Source of the DNA: Jeotgalibaca sp052266715
GTDB taxonomy: Bacteria; Bacillota; Bacilli; Lactobacillales; Aerococcaceae
Strand: one strand, 5' to 3'
NCBI GenBank assembly: GCA_052266715.1
Contig: JBQPRB010000001.1
DNA: 64,000 nucleotides
This document shows, one piece after another, positions 58,471 to 64,000 of this stretch. The position numbers and the translations under genes are program-made. The notes under the pieces were generated by a model. That model did not search any database. It saw nothing but the letters and a program-made list of their open reading frames with translations, and was not told the DNA's origin. Each line of letters begins with the position of its first letter. Within the stretch, counting starts at the first letter, position 1.

Positions 58471-60072
58471 TTACTGTTTATTAGTTAATGCTTCCTTTAT
58501 AAAACCATGGAAAAGCGGATGCGCGTGCATTGGCCGCGATAAAAATTCCGGATGAAACTGACATGCAATAAAGAATGGCTGCTCTTTTAATTCTATTATT
58601 TCAACCAGCCTGCCGTCAGGCGATACGCCTGAAAAAATCATGCCCTTTTCTTCCAACGTCTTGCGGTAGCTGTTGTTAAATTCATAGCGATGTCTATGGC
58701 GTTCCGAAATGGTAGCGGCTTGGTACAGTTTCCGGGCCAATGAATTTTCTTTCAAATCACACGGATATAATCCTAGTCGCAAGGTACCACCCATATCCAT
58801 CCCAGCTTCCTGGTCAGGCAACAGGCTGATAATCGGTTGGGGCGTGTCAAGCGTCGTTTCGGTTGAATCAGCTTCCGTCAACCCTACCACATGTCGGGCA
58901 AACTCAATGGTTGCCAACTGCATGCCCAAACAAATTCCCAGAAACGGAATCTTGTTTTCCCGTGCGTATTGGATCGCCAGAATTTTACCTTCCAGTCCCC
59001 GACTTCCAAAACCACCGGGTACCAGTATACCGGCCGCGGCTCCTAAACGTTCTGCCACATTCTCGACAGTCAGTTCCTCCGCTGGAATCCAGTCGATCTG
59101 GACCTCCGTATTTTCGGCGTACCCCGCGTGCCTCAAAGCCTCTGCCACCGATAAATAGGCATCCTGTAAAGAGACATACTTCCCAACCAAAGCAATGCGT
59201 ACTTTTCTTTCCAAATGTTCCACCGTGTCGACAAGCTCTGACCACTCTTTCAATGCTGCTTCGGGCGCCTCCAGACGCAGCTGTTTGAGAACAATGTCAT
59301 CCATTTTTTGTTCTTTCAACATCAAAGGAATTTGATAAATAGAAGATACGTCACGCGATTCAAAAACGGCTTCTTCATCCACATCGCAAAAAAGAGCCAG
59401 TTTTTCCTTGATTCCCCGTGGTAACGGTTGTTCCGTCCGCACCACCAAAACGTTCGGCTGGATTCCCAAACTTCGCAGTTCCTTCACACTATGTTGGGTG
59501 GGCTTGGTTTTCAATTCTCCAGACATTTTCAAATAGGGAATGAGAGTGACATGGATATAGAGCACGTTCTCGTTGCCAACGTCTTTCCGCATTTGACGCA
59601 AAGCTTCAAGAAATGGCAGGGATTCGATATCCCCAACCGTCCCCCCGACTTCGGTAATGACAATATCGGAATCGGTCGATTCACCTGCCCGTTGGATTTT
59701 GTCTTTTATTTCGTCGGTTATATGCGGGATGACCTGGACAGTTCCGCCTAAATAGTCGCCCCGACGCTCTTTTTTTATAACTTCTGAATAGATTTTTCCG
59801 GTTGTGACGTTTGAAAATTTGTTCAGACGAATGTCAGTAAAACGCTCGTAGTGTCCTAGGTCCAGGTCCGTTTCCGTCCCATCGTCGGTTACGAAAACTT
59901 CGCCGTGTTGATAGGGGCTCATCGTGCCGGGATCGACATTTAGATAGGGGTCAAACTTTTGGATGGTGACCGTCAACCCACGTTCTTTCAACAACCGTCC
60001 GAGAGAAGCTGCGATAATTCCTTTACCTATGGAAGAAACCACTCCACCCGTTACAAAAATATACTTTGTCAT
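58471..60072 (-). CDS. pyrG: CTP synthase
   Basis: Glutamine-dependent CTP synthase of 533 residues. The synthetase domain begins TKYIFVTGGVVSSIGKG; the class I amidotransferase domain has the nucleophile in LGICLGMQ and the histidine in CQFHPEFLSRP. ATG 60072 or its neighbour 60075 both follow AGGAGG; the shorter gives the family start MTKYIF. The longer frame to 60186 enters the attenuator. Expression is expected to follow CTP through the leader described separately. Confidence 0.96.
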   Translation of the reverse strand: MTKYIFVTGGVVSSIGKGIIAASLGRLLKERGLTVTIQKFDPYLNVDPGTMSPYQHGEVFVTDDGTETDLDLGHYERFTDIRLNKFSNVTTGKIYSEVIKKERRGDYLGGTVQVIPHITDEIKDKIQRAGESTDSDIVITEVGGTVGDIESLPFLEALRQMRKDVGNENVLYIHVTLIPYLKMSGELKTKPTQHSVKELRSLGIQPNVLVVRTEQPLPRGIKEKLALFCDVDEEAVFESRDVSSIYQIPLMLKEQKMDDIVLKQLRLEAPEAALKEWSELVDTVEHLERKVRIALVGKYVSLQDAYLSVAEALRHAGYAENTEVQIDWIPAEELTVENVAERLGAAAGILVPGGFGSRGLEGKILAIQYARENKIPFLGICLGMQLATIEFARHVVGLTEADSTETTLDTPQPIISLLPDQEAGMDMGGTLRLGLYPCDLKENSLARKLYQAATISERHRHRYEFNNSYRKTLEEKGMIFSGVSPDGRLVEIIELKEQPFFIACQFHPEFLSRPMHAHPLFHGFIKEALTNKQ

Positions 60073-60111
60073 CATTATGCCTCCTAATTTTTCGGTAGGA
60101 ACCATAAAATC

Positions 60112-60146
60112 AAAAAATCCCCGTTCCGTAATCGGAACAGGGAGAA
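60112..60146 (-). terminator. pyrG attenuator hairpin
   Basis: CCCTGTTCC and GGAACGGGG arms around GATTAC, followed on the minus strand by six Ts, lie between the transcription start and pyrG. The 5' arm is preceded by TTTCTCCC, a pyrimidine tract able to pair with a G-run. Confidence 0.85.
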
Positions 60147-60177
60147 ATTTCAATTTATGCGCACCTCTTTGTAGGGT

Positions 60178-60217
60178 GCCCTTCAAAAATATTACTGCAA
60201 TTGCCGTTCACAGTCAA
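60178..60217 (-). promoter_or_regulatory. pyrG promoter with GGGC start for CTP-sensed reiterative transcription
   Basis: TTGACT, 17 bases, TAATAT, then 7 bases to GGGCACC. Bacillus pyrG starts at GGGC; low CTP makes polymerase stutter and add Gs, which pair with a pyrimidine tract in the attenuator and allow read-through. Every part of that arrangement is seen here. Confidence 0.85.
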
Positions 60218-60249
60218 TAAAAAATCATTGGTGTGGCAAAACTTAATAT

Positions 60250-61401
60250 TTACCCGACAAACGCACTGACCCGTTGCATAGCTTCTTCGACTAAGTCGGT
60301 CGCCAAGGCAAAACTCATACGCACATACCCTTCTCCACCCGGTCCGAAAATACTGCCGGGAATCATCCCCACGCGTGCTTCTTTAGCCAAGGTTTGGCAA
60401 AACGCCATATCGTCGTTGCCAAATTTTTCGGGAATGCGCGCAAATACATAGAAGGCCCCTTTTGGCTCGGGAACTGTAAAACCTGCTTTCGTTAAAGCGT
60501 CCAGACAGATATTTCGACGCGTTTCATAAGCCATACGCATACGTTCGATATCCGCTTCGCCATTACGGAAAGCTTCCGCCGCAGCTGCATAGGAAACCGA
60601 AACACCGGTCGTCACTACCGTTTGGTGAACTTTAAAGATAGGTGGGATCCATTGCTTTTTAGCTGCAATAAATCCAACACGCCAACCAGTCATTGCGAAT
60701 GATTTGGACGCCCCATTAATCAAGATGGTTTGATCTGGCAATAAACTTGCCATTGAAAGGTGGTCAACACCGTAAGTCAACTCGCTATAAATTTCATCAC
60801 TGATGACGAAAATATCGTACTGCTTGATGGCTTCAGCTAAAGCCACAAGTTCTTCCTTCATATAAGTAACACCGGTTGGGTTACTCGGAAAGTTCAGGAC
60901 AATCGCTTTAACATTCTCATTTTCCGCCATCGTCTGGTGCAGCAATTGTGGCGTCATCAAGAAACCCGTTTGGGAAGTATCGACTTCAATCGTTTCGCCA
61001 TAAGCCGTTGTTGTTGCTTGTTTATAGAGCGGGAAATAAGGACTTGGAACAATTACCTTTTCACCCGGGTTCAATACGCCAAACAAAGCCGAATAGATCG
61101 CTTCGGTCGCGCCGATCGTCAAAATGATTTCACTGGCCGGATCAAAATCCAAATTGTGGCGTTTTTTCAGGAATTCCGCAACCGCTTGGCGCGCGTCCAA
61201 AGTTCCCATGGAATGGGAATAATGAGAAACGTCATTTTTAATAGCCGTGATAGCAGCTTCCTTCACGTTTTCCGGCATACCAAAATCCGGCTCTCCCATC
61301 GTCATCATGATACAGCCATCAACGGAACGGAAAATTTCATCCAATTCCCGAATTTTGGATGGCACGATTTTTTCTAATTGGCGATTTGTTGTTAAAGCCA
61401 T
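60250..61401 (-). CDS. pyridoxal-phosphate aminotransferase, class I
   Basis: Fold type I aminotransferase of 383 residues. The PLP lysine is in NGASKSFAMTGWRVGF (about residue 230); the N-terminal MGEPDFGMPE, PSNPTG and the C-terminal Arg in YVRMSFA are all present. Likely an aspartate or aromatic aminotransferase (PatA-like). A GGGGG site precedes ATG 61401. It diverges from the metNIQ unit, sharing the promoter region 61402-61532. Exact amino acid preference is open. Confidence 0.88.
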   Translation of the reverse strand: MALTTNRQLEKIVPSKIRELDEIFRSVDGCIMMTMGEPDFGMPENVKEAAITAIKNDVSHYSHSMGTLDARQAVAEFLKKRHNLDFDPASEIILTIGATEAIYSALFGVLNPGEKVIVPSPYFPLYKQATTTAYGETIEVDTSQTGFLMTPQLLHQTMAENENVKAIVLNFPSNPTGVTYMKEELVALAEAIKQYDIFVISDEIYSELTYGVDHLSMASLLPDQTILINGASKSFAMTGWRVGFIAAKKQWIPPIFKVHQTVVTTGVSVSYAAAAEAFRNGEADIERMRMAYETRRNICLDALTKAGFTVPEPKGAFYVFARIPEKFGNDDMAFCQTLAKEARVGMIPGSIFGPGGEGYVRMSFALATDLVEEAMQRVSAFVG

Positions 61402-61532
61402 TTCTTTTCCCCCTATACATCCTTTATTAAAAAATCCTCATTTTTATCGTGTTCTCATTGTAGCAATGTTTTTTATCTTTTGAAATAGAGTAAGCGCGTT
61501 GGCGTCATTTTAAAATTTTTTCAGATATTCGG

Positions 61533-61561
61533 TTGACATTAGATTAGAAATTGGTTATATT
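61533..61561 (+). promoter_or_regulatory. promoter of the metNIQ leader
   Basis: Perfect TTGACA, 17 bases, TATATT on the plus strand, just before the first T-box. I saw no second promoter between the two T-boxes. Confidence 0.8.
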
Positions 61562-61567
61562 AAGCAC

Positions 61568-61873
61568 ATCGAAAAACACAGTGAAGAGAAGAGTACTTCA
61601 GGATGTCCTTTTAGAGAGAGCTTGGTTAGGTGAAAGCAAGCAAGGAACGAATGCAGGAAGATGGTCTCTGAGTGGCTTGGCCGAATGCGTGAGCTTTAGG
61701 TTGAGACGGGAACGCCCGTTATAGTGTCTCAGTATCATCCGTTGCATTGGGCGGAGGCACTGGTTAAGGTTAGAGCAGTGATGCTTTGACGAACAAAGGT
61801 GGTAACACGAAATCGAACTTGATTCTCGTCCTTTCCCGTACGTAAGTGTGGGGAGAGGACGAGATTTTTTTAT
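61568..61873 (+). ncRNA. T-box riboswitch 1 (Met specifier)
   Basis: Stem I has AGTA, AGAGAGC and GGTGAAAGC motifs; ATG at 61661-61663 is in the specifier position ahead of GGTCTCTGAG. The T-box sequence AAAGGTGGTAACACG at 61795-61809 carries the UGGU that pairs with the tRNA end. The terminator is CTCGTCC/GGACGAG (61825-61863) with a run of seven Ts. Confidence 0.88.
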
Positions 61874-61889
61874 TTTCAAAAAACGCGAT

Positions 61890-62160
61890 GAAAAGGAAAG
61901 TACAGTGCGGGAAGTTTCAAAGAGAGCTTGGAATGGTGAGAACAAGCAAACCGAACGACTGGAAAATGGCCTTGGAGCGGTGAGGATGAACGGCAACGTA
62001 AGTCTTTGCTGGGTACGCCCATTACAGCGTAGAAGTGATAGATTCACTTCCAGAGGGATTGTCTGTAAGGGCAGTTCGAACTAAGGTGGTAACACGAATG
62101 CTTGTGCACTCGTCCTTTGAATCCTCTCATTGGAGATGATTCGGGACGAGTGTGTTTTTA
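61890..62160 (+). ncRNA. T-box riboswitch 2 (Met specifier)
   Basis: A second full T-box. AGAGAGC and GGTGAGAAC mark stem I, ATG at 61966-61968 is the specifier ahead of GCCTTGGAG, and AAGGTGGTAACACG at 62083-62096 is the T-box sequence. The terminator is ACTCGTCC/GGGACGAGT (62108-62151) with five Ts. Confidence 0.88.
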
Positions 62161-62186
62161 TATTCAAAAGAAATGAGGAATTAATA

Positions 62187-63263
62187 ATGATTGACTTACA
62201 AAATGTCTCGGTTACATTTGTTGACGATCAAAAACGCGAAATTAATGCGGTACGCAACGTCTCTCTTGAAGTTGAGCGCGGAGATGTCTATGGCATTGTC
62301 GGATACAGTGGTGCAGGTAAAAGTACCTTGGTCCGGACAATCAACTTATTGCAACGCCCTACTGATGGAAAAGTTTTTGTAAACGATAAAGAAATAACGG
62401 CTCTTAATAAAGAACAACTGCGGGAAGCCCGCAAGAAAATCGGTATGATTTTCCAACACTTTAACTTGATGGGTTCACGGACCATTTTCGATAATGTTGC
62501 TTTCCCATTGAAACGCTCAGACTTAACGAAGCAAGAGATTGCCGATAAAGTTACTGGGTTATTGGAACTGGTGGGCTTGGCAGATAAAGCCAGTGCTTAC
62601 CCTTCGCAATTATCCGGTGGTCAAAAACAACGGGTTGCCATCGCACGGGCCTTGGCAAACGATCCAGAAATCCTGCTTTGTGATGAAGCAACGAGTGCTC
62701 TGGACCCAAAAACAACGTCTTCTATTTTAGAACTATTGAAGAAATTGAACAAAGAATTAAACCTTACCATCGTTATCATCACACACGAAATGCAAGTAGT
62801 GAAGGAAATTTGTAACAAGGTTGCCGTGATGGAAGATGGGAACGTCATTGAACGTGGCTCATTGCTGGATATCTTCACGAAACCACACAACCAATTGACG
62901 AAAGACTTCATCAATACCGCAACACACGTTGATCAAGGAATCGAGACTGTATTGTTGCATCCAACCCTTCTGAATCTGGAAGAAGACGATGTGCTGGTAA
63001 AACTTTCCTTCGTCGGCGGTTCGACTGGCGAACCACTTATTTCCAAATTGAGCAATGATTACCAAGTTGCCGGAAATATCCTGTTTGGTAATGTCGAAAT
63101 TCTTCAGGAAACACCTGTTGGTACCCTCTTGCTGGTTCTATCCGGAGCACCACATAACATTGCTGAAGCGGTTCGCTTCCTGCAAGACAGTGGCGTAGCC
63201 GTTGAAATTATCGACGCTGAAGAAGTCGAAGCCAGAAGAACTCTGGAAGGAGAGGAACAATAA
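62187..63263 (+). CDS. metN: methionine ABC transporter ATPase
   Basis: ATPase of 358 residues. Walker A GYSGAGKST, signature LSGGQKQRVAIARA, Walker B LLCDEATSALDP and TIVIITHE are followed by a C-terminal NIL domain (about 280-350), which binds methionine and inhibits transport. GAGGAA precedes ATG 62187; the frame to 62130 overlaps the T-box terminator. It heads metN-metI-metQ. Confidence 0.95.
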   Translation: MIDLQNVSVTFVDDQKREINAVRNVSLEVERGDVYGIVGYSGAGKSTLVRTINLLQRPTDGKVFVNDKEITALNKEQLREARKKIGMIFQHFNLMGSRTIFDNVAFPLKRSDLTKQEIADKVTGLLELVGLADKASAYPSQLSGGQKQRVAIARALANDPEILLCDEATSALDPKTTSSILELLKKLNKELNLTIVIITHEMQVVKEICNKVAVMEDGNVIERGSLLDIFTKPHNQLTKDFINTATHVDQGIETVLLHPTLLNLEEDDVLVKLSFVGGSTGEPLISKLSNDYQVAGNILFGNVEILQETPVGTLLLVLSGAPHNIAEAVRFLQDSGVAVEIIDAEEVEARRTLEGEEQ

Positions 63264-63940
63264 TGGAATTCATCAATAATTTATTACCGAATGTTACCCC
63301 GATCTGGGACGTTGTTTGGCAAAGCTTATGGGAGACCTTGTATATGACACTCATCTCGGGCGCCATTGCTGGCGTATTGGGAATTATCCTGGGAGTCATC
63401 TTACTTATTACCGATGAAAATGGCCTGACCCCCCGCCCTGCCTTGTACAATGTGTTGGACAAGCTCGTGAACGTGTTCCGTTCCTTGCCATTCATCATCT
63501 TGATTGCTTTGATTTATCCATTCACGCGCATGATTGTCGGAACTGCAATCGGAACAACAGCTTCTATCGTTCCTTTGGTTGTTTCAACTGTTCCATTCTT
63601 TGCCCGTCAAATCCAAAATGCTTTACTGGAAGTCGATCCTGGAGTAGTCGAAGCGGCTCAAGCAATGGGAACAAGTAACTTGGATATCATCTTCCGCGTT
63701 TATTTGAAAGAAGGTTTGGCATCCATCATCCGTGTGTCATCCGTAACTATCATTAACTTGATTGGTTTAACAGCGATGGCTGGAGCTGTCGGTGGCGGTG
63801 GCTTGGGTAACCTGGCTATCTCACGTGGGTATAACCGATTCCAGAATGATGTTATCTTGGTCGCAACCGGCTTGATTTTAATCATCGTTTTCATCAGCCA
63901 AGCAATTGGTAATTATTTAGTTAAAAAAGTAAGTCACTAA
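63263..63940 (+). CDS. metI: methionine ABC transporter permease
   Basis: Permease of 225 residues with five membrane segments and the MetI coupling-helix motif EAAQAMGTSNLDIIFRVYL. Its ATG overlaps the metN stop (TAATG), and GGAGAGG precedes it. D-methionine and L-methionine are the usual substrates. Confidence 0.95.
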   Translation: MEFINNLLPNVTPIWDVVWQSLWETLYMTLISGAIAGVLGIILGVILLITDENGLTPRPALYNVLDKLVNVFRSLPFIILIALIYPFTRMIVGTAIGTTASIVPLVVSTVPFFARQIQNALLEVDPGVVEAAQAMGTSNLDIIFRVYLKEGLASIIRVSSVTIINLIGLTAMAGAVGGGGLGNLAISRGYNRFQNDVILVATGLILIIVFISQAIGNYLVKKVSH

Positions 63941-63967
63941 TATAAAAAAAGAAAAGAGGAAATAATC

Positions 63968-64000
63968 ATGAATAAAAAATTCTTAGGTTTGACAGCAAGT
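63968..64000 (+). CDS. metQ: start of the methionine-binding lipoprotein gene, cut by the window edge
   Basis: ATG 63968 follows AAGAGGAA and reads MNKKFLGLTAS to the edge, the beginning of a signal peptide. Position after metNI makes MetQ the expected product. Confidence 0.7.
   Translation, partial: MNKKFLGLTAS

Noticed and set aside
58863..59288. long plus-strand frames opposite pyrG
   Set aside because: The pyrG frame is fully supported by family motifs; these opposite frames have no ribosome sites or domains.

Overview
The window is chromosomal DNA from a low-GC Gram-positive bacterium, most likely a member of the Lactobacillales near Carnobacteriaceae, Aerococcaceae or Enterococcaceae. 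The reasons are a walRKHI module, the conserved pyrG / rpoE(delta) / fba / murA / rho / rpmE neighbourhood, type B L31, two ECF S-components under preQ1-I and THF riboswitches, Met T-boxes on metNI, and an L-lactate oxidase very close to that of Aerococcus viridans. The family is an inference from remembered proteins; no rRNA or tRNA gene was seen. Shine-Dalgarno sites are strong, and many starts were moved inward from the longest frame to fit them.

Region 1 (1-10.8 kb, all minus strand) is an acyl-CoA (beta-oxidation or butyrate) cluster: two acyl-CoA dehydrogenases, two thiolases, a MaoC-like protein, a CoA-transferase, a YhdH/AcuI-type reductase, crotonase, 3-hydroxybutyryl-CoA dehydrogenase and a LysR regulator. 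A 15-bp ATAA-type palindrome with T-N11-A symmetry occurs in three of its control regions, and there are two cre-like sites. Region 2 (11-14.6 kb) is lrgA-lrgB-lactate oxidase with a divergent LysR gene.

Region 3 (14.9-28.5 kb) is the cell-wall stress block. htrA and walJ are separated from walRKHI by about 5 kb carrying a DUF2207 protein, a VTC-type polyphosphate polymerase, a DUF4956 membrane protein, an RsgI-N-like membrane protein and a class I aldolase. An L,D-transpeptidase gene with a perfect WalR box lies upstream of walR. Region 4 (28.5-46 kb) holds tRNA methyltransferase, CorC, CBS protein, MBL hydrolase, QueT, a Bce-type two-component/ABC module, alr-acpS, a phosphoesterase, DEAD-box helicase, murF and ddl. 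Region 5 (46-60 kb) holds a SUKH protein, rpmE2, DegV/FakB, rho, murA, an AAC(3)-like gene, class II aldolase, rpoE, lipL, an HD hydrolase, folT and pyrG with its CTP attenuator. Region 6 (60-64 kb) is an aminotransferase and metNI(Q) behind two tandem Met T-boxes.

The most unusual structure is a set of five intergenic arrays (near 13.6, 31.6, 40.5, 47.0 and 57.6 kb). In each, a 9-11 bp word alternates strictly in orientation with a repeat period of 49-52 bp, mostly 51. Two loci share the word TGCGGCGTT; the others use their own word but keep the period. Sequence between words is unique. I know of no named element with this architecture.
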